Below, piece after piece: positions 34,589 through 43,094 of a DNA stretch of 64,000 bases. The notes under the pieces were generated by a model. The model did no database searches, was not told the DNA's origin, and worked only from the letters and a program-made list of their open reading frames with translations. Location: the NCBI GenBank assembly GCA_965200955.1, contig OZ241742.1, forward strand, positions 3,968,001 through 4,032,000. The letters run 5' to 3'. Origin of the DNA: Bin80 sp026708685. GTDB taxonomy: Bacteria > Bacteroidota > Rhodothermia > Rhodothermales > Bin80. How positions within the stretch are numbered: position 1 is the first letter of the stretch; every line of letters starts with the position of its first letter. The position numbers and the translations under genes are program-made.

Positions 34589-35737
34589 CTATCGTTCCAT
34601 TGAGAATCTGCCACCTTTGTCGCACCCTTTGTCTCTGCCGTATTCTTCAATAAGCCATGACTGCATGGAGGGAATAGGAATCGCGTAGCCCCCATCCGCC
34701 CGCTCGTCCAGCACGCCTTGTTTGAGTGCCCGCGTAAACACGGCTTCAGCCGCCTCGGGCGTGTACTGTGCCTCCAAGGCGGTTGTGATGTCACTTTTAT
34801 CTACCGTGCCTCCTGATGGCTGATTTGCAAACAGGTGGGCGAGGATGGCACGTTGCTTCTTCTCAATGCCGTGTGATCTGGTTTGATAATAGGTTTCTTT
34901 GTTAGCGGTTCCTTGCTTCAGTGTCTCCGCCAGTGCCTCATGGGTGGCGGGGAATGTGCCTCCGCCAAGTGTTACACGGGCCGCCTCAATGTAGCACATG
35001 ATGTGATGGGGCCACCCATGAGTGGGGGCGGCAAGGGATTTCACCCATTCCGCTGGGGGCGGATCCATTCCGAAGCGGTGGCGGAGATGGTCTTCTATAA
35101 CCGCCACCGTAGCATCCATGGACAGGGACCCAAGTCGTACTTTGGCCACATCCTCAATGCGAGAAATGCCAAGGTCTTTAAGTGCGACCTCCGTCGTTCC
35201 CAGGCCGCCTGCGAGCAGGAAGACTGGACACCCCACCTTCCCGTTGTGAATCAGATTCAGTGTTGAAGTGGTGGCAGCCTTGACTTGTTGGGGCGACACA
35301 AGGTCGGCAAGGTGTTGGGCCTCGTCCAGTACCAGAATGAGCACCGTATCATTGGAGGCCTCCTTGATGACATCTGCCACGGAAGCACGGGAGGTGGATA
35401 TGCTACCATGTTCACCATGTAATAATTTCAGGTTGACACCAACGGATTTGTGGTAGCTGACTGTGTAGCGCACACCCAGCCTTTTCGCCATATACTCGGG
35501 GTCATGTAGGTCAATCGGTGTAACGTTGTCAATCACCTTATACCCACTGTCTTTTGCGATCTCTCCAAGCTTATATAGCAGGGCTGTCTTTCCCGAACCA
35601 GGTGGACCTTTAATAAGAAATGTGGTTCCACGTTTAAAGGAACGATAGTGCTCTACAGTACGGATAAAGGGATCTATGATCTCTTCGCGTCCATGGAAGT
35701 ACTTTGCGGGACCTCTGTGTTCTGTGTACAGGTTCAT
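34589..35737 (-). CDS. AAA-family ATPase with C-terminal winged-helix-like region
   Basis: From the ATG at 35737 (MNLYTEHRGPAKYFHGREE) the protein has 382 residues. Walker A is GPPGSGKTAL (about 44-53), Walker B VLILVLDEAQ; a sensor region FLLAGGLGTT follows. The C-terminal third (KKQRAILAHLFANQPSGGTVDKSDITTALE) looks like a winged helix, so the shape recalls Orc1/Cdc6-like or transposon-helper ATPases. The gene is visibly richer in G+C than its neighbours and lies between a possible decayed repeat and an IS1634-like element, which suggests horizontal acquisition. No partner gene is recognisable; function unknown. Confidence 0.7.
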   Translation of the reverse strand: MNLYTEHRGPAKYFHGREEIIDPFIRTVEHYRSFKRGTTFLIKGPPGSGKTALLYKLGEIAKDSGYKVIDNVTPIDLHDPEYMAKRLGVRYTVSYHKSVGVNLKLLHGEHGSISTSRASVADVIKEASNDTVLILVLDEAQHLADLVSPQQVKAATTSTLNLIHNGKVGCPVFLLAGGLGTTEVALKDLGISRIEDVAKVRLGSLSMDATVAVIEDHLRHRFGMDPPPAEWVKSLAAPTHGWPHHIMCYIEAARVTLGGGTFPATHEALAETLKQGTANKETYYQTRSHGIEKKQRAILAHLFANQPSGGTVDKSDITTALEAQYTPEAAEAVFTRALKQGVLDERADGGYAIPIPSMQSWLIEEYGRDKGCDKGGRFSMER

Positions 35738-36121
35738 TTTTATTGTGGTAGTATGATAAGTAAAGCCAACGCGATCTATCGCAGTTGGTTCAGCCAAAGA
35801 TACGGATTCTGTATATCTTGAATGCTCTCAGATGACTGCCCACGAATATGTACTTACCGCCTTGACATCGGTAGTCAATGGCATGGTTTTTATGATGACG
35901 CTTGCTTATCTCGCTTCTACAAAGGCGGAAACAGGGACTTGCTAACTCTTCTGGAGTTGTATCAATGGATTGATTCAACGACAGTATGTTGTACAGCGCC
36001 ACTTCCAGTGCTAGATGGACGGTAACTCCCCAGAGCGTTTTTTTCTTGGAGACTGAGACATTCAGGTACCATTTCAGTGTGGCTGGACACATTCGTATTC
36101 TGTTTACGCAAGTTTGTAAAT
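35738..36121. other. Region between AAA ATPase gene and IS1634-like element
   Basis: An open frame of 100 codons on the minus strand (35790-36092, containing KKKTLWGVTVHLALEVALYN) has no recognisable family. It could be a fragment of an older transposase or chance. Nothing else is seen. Confidence 0.3.
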
Positions 36122-38073
36122 TGTAGTGGATTTTTTCCGCAACTTTGCTGTTCCTTTTTTCAAGGATTCCCGCTTATAGTGCTATTTAGAGCAGTTTTTC
36201 TACATATCTGACTCTTCCTTTTGTGGGCGTTTTGCTTTCACTTTTTCTGCATTTTTGCCCAGTTTTAACCCCATTGCCTTAAACACTTTTCGTTGGAATG
36301 GTTTGAGGTTTGCATCTTGTTTGAGTAGGATGCAATGTGTTTTATTTTGCGGGAGCACGGTCGTCACGCGTGTCTGATGATTGAGTCGCACTTTGAGGGT
36401 TCCCCAGCTATCATGGATCTCGTGGATGTGCAGTTGACTACGAATCAAATGCACCATATGAAACGCAAGAATAGATAACGATAAATGGGCCTCAACCCGC
36501 AACTTGTCACGGTGATAGATTGGACGTAATCCCAACTCTGATTTCATGGTACGAAAGGTCTGTTCAATCTCTCCTAATCGCCAATAAGTACGTGCAATGG
36601 TCTCACAGTCCCAGTCGGTATGACTCGTGCGTAGCACATAGCCCCCCGAAGCTTCGGTGCACTCGTCGTAGGCCGACATCTTACGGATCTGAATCTTTTC
36701 CGCGTTTGGGCTCTCCTTTTTCTTAATCACCTTGACCTCATATTGATACGCGACCTTTTTGTATTTCTGAGATAGCTTTCCTACTTTCTTTTCAATCACC
36801 TGACACTTTTTCGGACGCCCTTTCACAGAAAGCCCTTCATTGAGATACGCAATCGCTTTTTCAAATTCCGTCCGCTTTTTATCAAGGATCTGATCATTCT
36901 TGTACTGTTTGGTTTGACTATGCAAATACACACGTTGTTCATGATCTTTCACCCCAAGCGTCCACGCCCGTACCTCTGTTTTCGTGGTCGTCTGAAACGT
37001 TTGATGCGGGGGCTCCACTGGCACCGTAGGAGTCTTGCTCCGCTCTACGCAAAGCCAGTCAAGTCCCTTCTGCTTTAGATACTCTAAATTCGCCTCAGAA
37101 GAGATGCCAGCATCCATAATGACCGTTAGATTCTCTGGATCAAGCTGATCCATCGCTTGCTCAAGTGTTTGAGGTTCGCTGGCGTTGCCAGGATAAATAT
37201 TCGCCTTGCGAGGAAACCCAGACCCATCTAAAACCAGAGCTAATGTGACGAGCGGGCGATCGTTACGCTTTTCTTTACTGCGTCCATATCTGAGCAGAGG
37301 ACCATGCTCGCTCCCCATGTAGAACGTATTGGTTAAATCATAAAAGATAATGCTATCGCCGAACCCCAACAACTCTTGAGTCTTGCCAAAAAGATCATCC
37401 ATAATGGTTTCATGATGGGTAAAGAGACGGTCGCCAACATTGTAGAGAGATTTCAGACTCGGGGCCTTCGCATTGAGTAATTCCAAAATACTGGAGCGTT
37501 CCATCATCCATTGATACGTCTGTAATTCACTACCAGGGGAGAGCATGCGACCGACGACTATTGCCAATGACCAGTGAACCTGATCTTGGGTAAACCCTAA
37601 GGCGAAGAGAATGTCTTCAAATCCCACGAAGTGTAGTGCTTTCAATGCCACCCGTTCTCCTCCGACGGTCCGCGTGTCCGTGTGCTCTATTTCATGGGTA
37701 ATAATGGCATCCCGATCATCCCGAGGATCATGAATATCATAGCCCTGTGCTTCAAGCTTGAAAACAATCTCCTTAGCAGTATGCTCAAGGATTTTATCCT
37801 CAATAGGAAGAAGTGGATATCCCCGCAAATCCTCTTCAATCATTTGCGTGAGACGATCCCATTGATCGGGGGGGATCTTGAAATTCTGACCAAGATTAAG
37901 GATCGTTCGTTGTTTGGGTTCGCCGTCAACGCGGTACGAGACAACCAAGGAAAAAGTCATGGCTGTTTTTCCCGATTTTAGGGAGCGGGGTTTGGCACGA
38001 ATATACATGAAAATGGACTCCTGGGTATGCTTAAACGCATGGTTCAGGAAAAGTTCCAGAAAAATCCACTACA
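36122..38073 (-). mobile_element. IS1634-like insertion sequence, about 1952 bp
   Basis: Ends are inverted repeats: TGTAGTGGATTTTTTCC at 36122 and, on the other strand, TGTAGTGGATTTTTCTGG ending at 38073, with AACTTT a few bases inward on both sides. One intact transposase gene lies between. No convincing target duplication is seen. A hairpin GGGGTTTT-GACAAA-AAAACCCC (38077-38098) lies directly outside the right end. Confidence 0.75.
36200..38008 (-). CDS. IS1634-family transposase
   Basis: The 602-residue protein is an IS4-superfamily DDE transposase of the IS1634 group. The N-terminal part MYIRAKPRSLKSGKTAM...YRVDGEPKQRTILNLG is typical. The core has Asp in IIFYDLTNTFY, Asp in LTVIMDAGISSEANL, and the YREK-like E motif in YWRLGEIEQTFRTMKSEL. 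It would cut and rejoin the element's terminal repeats. The gene fills the element, begins 66 bp inside the right end and is intact, so the element may be active. Confidence 0.9.
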   Translation of the reverse strand: MYIRAKPRSLKSGKTAMTFSLVVSYRVDGEPKQRTILNLGQNFKIPPDQWDRLTQMIEEDLRGYPLLPIEDKILEHTAKEIVFKLEAQGYDIHDPRDDRDAIITHEIEHTDTRTVGGERVALKALHFVGFEDILFALGFTQDQVHWSLAIVVGRMLSPGSELQTYQWMMERSSILELLNAKAPSLKSLYNVGDRLFTHHETIMDDLFGKTQELLGFGDSIIFYDLTNTFYMGSEHGPLLRYGRSKEKRNDRPLVTLALVLDGSGFPRKANIYPGNASEPQTLEQAMDQLDPENLTVIMDAGISSEANLEYLKQKGLDWLCVERSKTPTVPVEPPHQTFQTTTKTEVRAWTLGVKDHEQRVYLHSQTKQYKNDQILDKKRTEFEKAIAYLNEGLSVKGRPKKCQVIEKKVGKLSQKYKKVAYQYEVKVIKKKESPNAEKIQIRKMSAYDECTEASGGYVLRTSHTDWDCETIARTYWRLGEIEQTFRTMKSELGLRPIYHRDKLRVEAHLSLSILAFHMVHLIRSQLHIHEIHDSWGTLKVRLNHQTRVTTVLPQNKTHCILLKQDANLKPFQRKVFKAMGLKLGKNAEKVKAKRPQKEESDM

Positions 38074-38265
38074 TTAGGGGTTTTGACAAAAAAACCCCAA
38101 ATAATCGCGAAAAAGCCTCAATATGGCGAAATTTTGAGAAAATTTGACGATTTATTCCCGAAAATCCATAAATTATTAGGGAATTTGAGTCGAAAATCGA
38201 AAACCCTTGCAAACTTGCGCAATGGGGTTTTGTCGTTCTTCCTGGTAAACGTCTAAGGTGATTCA

Positions 38266-39291
38266 TCATGTGGAAGGAAACAGAGACGTTTGCATAGAAG
38301 AAAGATACGAAGCATGAGCGAGACGATGCATCTTTGATTCGCGTTCCAAAAGCAACAGTGCGAGTTGTGCACGATGCGACTGGGGAGGTAGCCAATGACG
38401 GATGTCTCGTAGTCGCTGATTGATATACTGTACGGTATGGGTGACACAATGCGTCGTGCACAGACTGCGACTCAATTGCTCATACAGTCCGGTCTGATGC
38501 AGGGTCAGACATACATCCAGATCCTTGAACAGATGCTGAGCAGCCGAACGATTCCATCGCAGTAGACGGTCATGAATCTGCAAGAGTGCCTCCCGTGCTT
38601 GTTTGGCATCAGGAATGGAGAAGGCACGGTTGAGCTGCCCCCGCATCTGGGTTTGTTGGTCTTCGGTGAGAACACTCACGATCCGTTCACGCTTGTGCAG
38701 ATGGCAATGCTGCAGGCGAATGTACTCCCCCCCGAGTTCCATTAACACCTGATCCAGAGTGACGGTGACGGGGGTGATACAAAGCAATCCATCGTCAAGC
38801 GATAATCCACGATGGAGAAGCGACTCAAACAAATGCGTCACGCGGGCGATGTTCTGTGCGGAGGCCTGCTCAAATCCTAACATACGCCGATCGCCTTCCA
38901 ACGTAGAGCCCATACACAGTAAAAAGGGTGCACCCCAGACGCGAAGCACATCCATCCACAACACGGCATAGGTCTCTTCGTCAAGACGGCGGTGATCAAA
39001 GACATCCAACGCCTCCATACGAACTTGATGGAGATCGGCTTCATCCCCATATTCGGGGAAACTCGGCGACGACAAGGACGCTGTCGATGTCTCTTCTTCT
39101 GGATCTGCATGACTGGGTTCTTGAGCAGAATCAGAAGTAGGGTCAAGAGGTGTGGGAACCCCCAGATCGTGGGTGAGGTGCTGGATCAAGTCACTGCAAT
39201 GGCGTAACAGAGACACACGTAACTGGTGCCCAGAGACCCCAGCTTCATCTAAGGTCTGCTGTAACTGTCCAAAATCTTCAGGGAATAGCAT
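38266..39291 (-). CDS. IS256/mutator-like transposase homologue lacking catalytic residues
   Basis: This 341-residue frame aligns by eye with the mutator (IS256) transposase core: WMDVLRV (first Asp, 114), GDRRMLGFEQASAQN, QHCHLHKRERI (for QrCxxHkxRN), DLDVCLT and CTTHCV...NQRLRDIR (for TTNxxExLNrxlR). The second Asp (normally in SDGxxG) is replaced in ITPVTVTL near residue 174 and the Glu after TTN is lost near 283, so it should not transpose. Residues 45-100 are an acidic, low-complexity linker. The frame is unbroken, which is unusual for a dead transposase and could mean a co-opted DNA-binding role. No terminal repeats were found. Confidence 0.65.
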   Translation of the reverse strand: MLFPEDFGQLQQTLDEAGVSGHQLRVSLLRHCSDLIQHLTHDLGVPTPLDPTSDSAQEPSHADPEEETSTASLSSPSFPEYGDEADLHQVRMEALDVFDHRRLDEETYAVLWMDVLRVWGAPFLLCMGSTLEGDRRMLGFEQASAQNIARVTHLFESLLHRGLSLDDGLLCITPVTVTLDQVLMELGGEYIRLQHCHLHKRERIVSVLTEDQQTQMRGQLNRAFSIPDAKQAREALLQIHDRLLRWNRSAAQHLFKDLDVCLTLHQTGLYEQLSRSLCTTHCVTHTVQYINQRLRDIRHWLPPQSHRAQLALLLLERESKMHRLAHASYLSSMQTSLFPST

Positions 39292-39704
39292 TGGTCAATG
39301 TTCATAGGATGGAAGGGATTAGGATACCAGTAGACGGTTCCTATAGATTTGAACATCAACTAATTTTCGGACATCCCCTTAATCCATCTCTCCATCATGG
39401 CAAGTTGATCGGAAAAACCACCAATATACTTAGGAGATATCAAGGTTCTTCAAGGTATACGACTAATCTCATGTGGAGATGACACACACTGGCCAACATT
39501 ACTATGATGAGGCAAGCACCATCATGCGTGCAGAGTCATTCCTTCAATAAGTTCAGGAAAGTAGATCGTAATTGACTAATGTGAATGAGACATCAAACAC
39601 ACTCATCATGGATGGACTGAAAAGTTGCAAAAACCATCTGTTTAAATGATTGGACTCTACGAATCACCGCATTCCATAAAATCTTTTCAGTCCATTAAGA
39701 CGGT
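39292..39704. other. Intergenic region without recognised features
   Basis: 413 A+T-rich bases between the mutator-like gene and the small membrane-protein gene; nothing recognisable in either strand. Confidence 0.4.
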
Positions 39705-40229
39705 TCACTCACTCATCTCGTCATCAGCACCACGCTTAAATACCGCAGCACCAATGGCTCCACCAATGAGCCCCATGATTACTCCAATCACCGTTGTGAT
39801 GATTGGAATCCCCCAAGTAAGCATCATTCGCGTAATGGACTCTGCCTGTTCTGCTCCATGTGCATCAAATGCACCCGAATCACGTATTCTCTCAAAGGAC
39901 TCCTCAGGTGATGGTAGAAGATCTATGCCCACCAATACATAGGAGAGAATCAAAATTCCCACGGCATAAACGAGGCCAGCTAAGACACCAACCCCAACTC
40001 CTTGTCCCCCCGTCAGCGTTAATTCGTTCTCATTGGTGTAATGCCATACCGCAATTAAACCACTCGTCATCGCGGCCATACAGCCTAATAATTGGAACAC
40101 GATTCCTAAAGCTGAGGAAGAATTACCAGGGTCCGATGCACCAGAAACTTCACTGGCTACGGCAATAAAAACACCAATTACGGCGGCAAGTAGACCACCA
40201 ATCAGAATGGATTGAATTTTTGAAGGCAT
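39705..40229 (-). CDS. Small integral membrane protein (DUF4199-like)
   Basis: The 174-residue protein has four hydrophobic helices: about ILIGGLLAAVIGVFIAVAS, GIVFQLLGCMAAMTSGLIAV, GVGVLAGLVYAVGILILSYV and LTWGIPIITTVIGVIMGLIG. A glycine-rich, acidic loop lies between helices three and four. This resembles DUF4199-type proteins common in Bacteroidota, whose function is unknown. The assignment rests on topology and general look. Single gene, no clear operon. Confidence 0.5.
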   Translation of the reverse strand: MPSKIQSILIGGLLAAVIGVFIAVASEVSGASDPGNSSSALGIVFQLLGCMAAMTSGLIAVWHYTNENELTLTGGQGVGVGVLAGLVYAVGILILSYVLVGIDLLPSPEESFERIRDSGAFDAHGAEQAESITRMMLTWGIPIITTVIGVIMGLIGGAIGAAVFKRGADDEMSE

Positions 40230-40370
40230 TGGAAAAATGTTTGTTCTTGTTTACTACGAATTACAAAGATAATGTTTCATGATTGAAATGTCAAGTCTAT
40301 ATCGCATTAATCATGTATTCTGAAAAATATGTCGAAATTGATGTATTCCTTGGTCATGGGATGCCCCCTA

Positions 40371-40817
40371 TCACTGCTCATGTTTACGAAATGACATCCC
40401 ATGAGCGACCAGCCCCCCTGCAACGATCCCAAAAAGAAATCCTGTCACAAATCTGCTTTCTGGGGTATTTGAAAGAACCCCTACTATTCCAAATCCCCAA
40501 TCAATCACCAAGGGTAGGATAGAAACGATGATCATCATTCGTGCATGACGTGCAATCCACTTCCAGTAGAACAAAGCCATTAGGGGACCCGAACACAGAC
40601 CAATGAGGATACCATAACATCGATCACACACAGCCAGTTGAACACCATTCACATGGGGTGAACGCTCTGGAATTTGATGACAAAAGATGTGGAATGCCTC
40701 CATTAAGACATATCTCAATGGCTCACTTATCCAAGGAGTTAAACTCACAGTAATCGGTAAAACTGCCATAAGTAACCAGGCTCCTATCCATCCAAGCCAG
40801 TTAATTTGAGCCGTCAT
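40371..40817 (-). CDS. DUF2085 membrane protein
   Basis: The 148-residue protein has four predicted helices and the DUF2085 signature: FCHQIPERS followed by LAVCDRCYGILIGL. Cysteines of FCHQ and of CDRCYG could form a metal or redox site at the membrane. Family function is unknown. The 5' end is 161 bp from the CIRCE element and points away from groES. Confidence 0.8.
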   Translation of the reverse strand: MTAQINWLGWIGAWLLMAVLPITVSLTPWISEPLRYVLMEAFHIFCHQIPERSPHVNGVQLAVCDRCYGILIGLCSGPLMALFYWKWIARHARMMIIVSILPLVIDWGFGIVGVLSNTPESRFVTGFLFGIVAGGLVAHGMSFRKHEQ

Positions 40818-40978
40818 AGGTCATTTTGTCCATTGCAAAAGCGTATTATGTCGTATTGGCATCCACACACGGTTAATTATGGCCAAGAAACCAGTGGCAC
40901 ACTCTTTGCATAAGTGGAGATTGTCTGGTAGATGATGAATAAGATAATCATTATTCCACTAACTATTGGGCACCATTG

Positions 40979-41005
40979 TTAGCACTCCTCGTTAAAGAGT
41001 GCTAA
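40979..41005 (+). promoter_or_regulatory. CIRCE operator (HrcA binding site) upstream of groES
   Basis: Perfect match to the consensus inverted repeat: TTAGCACTC, nine bases, GAGTGCTAA. It ends 37 bp before the groES ATG. HrcA is expected to repress groESL here and release it on heat or folding stress. hrcA itself is not in the window. Confidence 0.97.
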
Positions 41006-41042
41006 CAAGTTTCACTTAATCTATCACCTAACCTTTTTTCTT

Positions 41043-41327
41043 ATGAACATTCAACCACTTAGTGATCGTGTGGTCGTGCAAACGCAGGAAGCTGAAGAGC
41101 AGACTGCGAGCGGCCTTTACATCCCTGACACAGCCAAAGAGAAGCCTCAGCGCGGCGTTGTTCTTGCTGTAGGCCCTGGACGTGTTGAAAACGGTACCAA
41201 AATTGACATGACCGTCAAAGCTGGTGATACCGTTCTCTATGGGAAGTATTCGGGAACCGAGGTAACACTCGACAACGAGGAATATATGATCATGCGCGAG
41301 AGCGACATCCTCGGAATCATTCAGTAA
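41043..41327 (+). CDS. groES: Co-chaperonin GroES
   Basis: The 94-residue protein has normal GroES length and sequence: MNIQPLSDRVVVQ, the mobile loop EEQTASGLYIPD (which binds GroEL), and the C-terminal YMIMRESDILGI. As a heptameric lid it closes the GroEL folding chamber in the cytosol. It is the first gene of groES-groEL, 33 bp before groEL, and is controlled by the CIRCE operator. No Shine-Dalgarno sequence precedes the ATG (a T-rich stretch does). Confidence 0.98.
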   Translation: MNIQPLSDRVVVQTQEAEEQTASGLYIPDTAKEKPQRGVVLAVGPGRVENGTKIDMTVKAGDTVLYGKYSGTEVTLDNEEYMIMRESDILGIIQ

Positions 41328-41360
41328 CTCATCTTTCACATTTTTTAATCTTATTTACTC

Positions 41361-43010
41361 ATGGCAAAACAAATTATTTTTGATGCCGATGCGCGTGGCG
41401 CATTGAAGCGCGGAGTTGACCAACTCGCGAGTGCAGTCAAGGTTACCCTTGGTCCAAAGGGACGCAATGTTATCATTGAGAAAAAATTTGGATCACCTAC
41501 CGTCACCAAAGACGGGGTCACTGTGGCCAAAGAAGTTGAGCTGGAAGACAAACTTGAGAATGTCGGGGCCCAGATGGTCAAGGAGGTTGCCTCCAAAACC
41601 AATGATGTTGCAGGTGACGGTACAACCACTGCCACCGTTCTGGCACAGGCAATCATGACTGCTGGTCTTAAAAATGTCACAGCAGGTGCAAACCCTATGG
41701 ATCTCAAACGTGGTATTGACAAAGCGGTGGAGCAAGTCGTTGGTCATCTGCGATCCCAGAGTCGAGATATCGCGGGGCGTAGTGAAATCGCTCAAGTGGG
41801 TGCTATCAGTGCCAACAATGACGAGGCCATTGGTTCTTTCATCGCAGATGCGTTTGATAAAGTTGGCAAAGATGGTGTTATCACCGTAGAAGAAGCTCGC
41901 GGTACTGAGACGACTCTTGAGGTTGTTGAGGGAATGCAGTTTGACCGTGGATATCTGTCTCCTTACTTTGTCACCAACCCTGATGACATGGAAACCGTCT
42001 TGGAAGACGCTCGCCTACTCATCTTTGATAAGAAGATTTCTGCGATGAAAGATCTACTTCCCATCCTAGAGAAAATCGCACAGACTAGCTCTCCACTTCT
42101 GGTGATTGCAGAAGATGTAGAAGGGGAGGCACTTGCCACCATGGTGGTCAACAAATTACGGGGGACTCTCCGAGTCGCTGCCGTCAAAGCTCCTGGTTTT
42201 GGCGATCGCCGTAAAGCAATGCTGGAAGATATCGCAGTCCTAACTGGTGGGACCGTGATTAGTGAAGAAAAAGGCTACCGTCTGGAAAATGCGACACTGG
42301 ATTATCTCGGACAGGCCAAGCGCATTGTCATTGACAAAGATACTACAGTGATTGTTGATGGTGCTGGCAGTGGAGATCAAATTAAGGCACGTATCAATCA
42401 GATCAGACAGCAGATTGAGACCACGACCAGTGATTATGACCGTGAGAAACTCCAGGAGAGACTCGCAAAATTGAGCGGTGGCGTTGCTGTATTGAAAATT
42501 GGTGCTGCAACTGAGCCTGAAATGAAGGAGAAAAAGGCACGCTTTGAGGATGCACTGAGTGCAACTCGTGCAGCTATGGAGGAGGGAATCGTTCCTGGCG
42601 GTGGCATTGCATTGATTCGTTCCATCAGTTCACTTGACGGAGCCGATACCGACAATGAAGATCAAAAAGTCGGAGTTAACATTGTTCGCCGAGCATTGGA
42701 AGAGCCCCTTCGTCAGATTGCTGCAAATGCAGGAGTTGAAGGTTCCATCGTCGCACAGAAAGTGAAGGAGGGTGTCGGTGACTTTGGGTACAATGCACGC
42801 ACCGAAGAGTATGAAGCTCTGGTAAGTGCAGGCGTGATTGATCCCACAAAAGTAGTCCGTGCTGCTCTGGAGAATGCTTCCTCGGTCAGTGGACTGCTCC
42901 TTACCACGGAGGCTGTCGTAGCTGATCGCCCTGAGAAAGCTGCTGCAGGACCTGAACATCCAGATCCAAGTGGTGGCATGGGTGGTATGGGTGGAGGAAT
43001 GGGCTTCTAG
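41361..43010 (+). CDS. groEL: Chaperonin GroEL
   Basis: The 549-residue Hsp60 subunit starts MAKQIIFDADARGALKRG and ends in the usual Gly-Met repeat (GGMGGMGGGMGF). The ATP-binding DGTTTATVLAQ motif and NDEAIGSFIADAF are present. It forms a double ring of 14 subunits that folds cytosolic proteins with GroES. Cotranscribed with groES and followed by a strong terminator at 43034-43065. Confidence 0.98.
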   Translation: MAKQIIFDADARGALKRGVDQLASAVKVTLGPKGRNVIIEKKFGSPTVTKDGVTVAKEVELEDKLENVGAQMVKEVASKTNDVAGDGTTTATVLAQAIMTAGLKNVTAGANPMDLKRGIDKAVEQVVGHLRSQSRDIAGRSEIAQVGAISANNDEAIGSFIADAFDKVGKDGVITVEEARGTETTLEVVEGMQFDRGYLSPYFVTNPDDMETVLEDARLLIFDKKISAMKDLLPILEKIAQTSSPLLVIAEDVEGEALATMVVNKLRGTLRVAAVKAPGFGDRRKAMLEDIAVLTGGTVISEEKGYRLENATLDYLGQAKRIVIDKDTTVIVDGAGSGDQIKARINQIRQQIETTTSDYDREKLQERLAKLSGGVAVLKIGAATEPEMKEKKARFEDALSATRAAMEEGIVPGGGIALIRSISSLDGADTDNEDQKVGVNIVRRALEEPLRQIAANAGVEGSIVAQKVKEGVGDFGYNARTEEYEALVSAGVIDPTKVVRAALENASSVSGLLLTTEAVVADRPEKAAAGPEHPDPSGGMGGMGGGMGF

Positions 43011-43033
43011 AGAAGTCCCTTTAGAAAGCCTTA

Positions 43034-43065
43034 GGGGCGGAGCCGTTGGGCTTCGCCCCTTTTTT
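43034..43065 (+). terminator. Rho-independent terminator after groEL
   Basis: Eleven-base stem GGGGCGGAGCC / GGCTTCGCCCC (one G-T wobble) with loop GTTG, followed by six Ts (43060-43065). Confidence 0.92.
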
Positions 43066-43094
43066 GTGGATTGCTGTCTATCTGATCGTAGCGA

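Noticed and set aside
34343..34603. 86-codon frame between glycerate kinase and AAA ATPase genes
   Set aside because: It crosses a probable repeat remnant and has no coding-like features.
35790..36092. 100-codon frame as a real gene
   Set aside because: No family recognised; listed only as part of the intergenic region.
40825..40845. TTGCAAAAGCG near the DUF2085 start, similar to the repeat's end
   Set aside because: Only eleven bases fit and there is no second end or interior.
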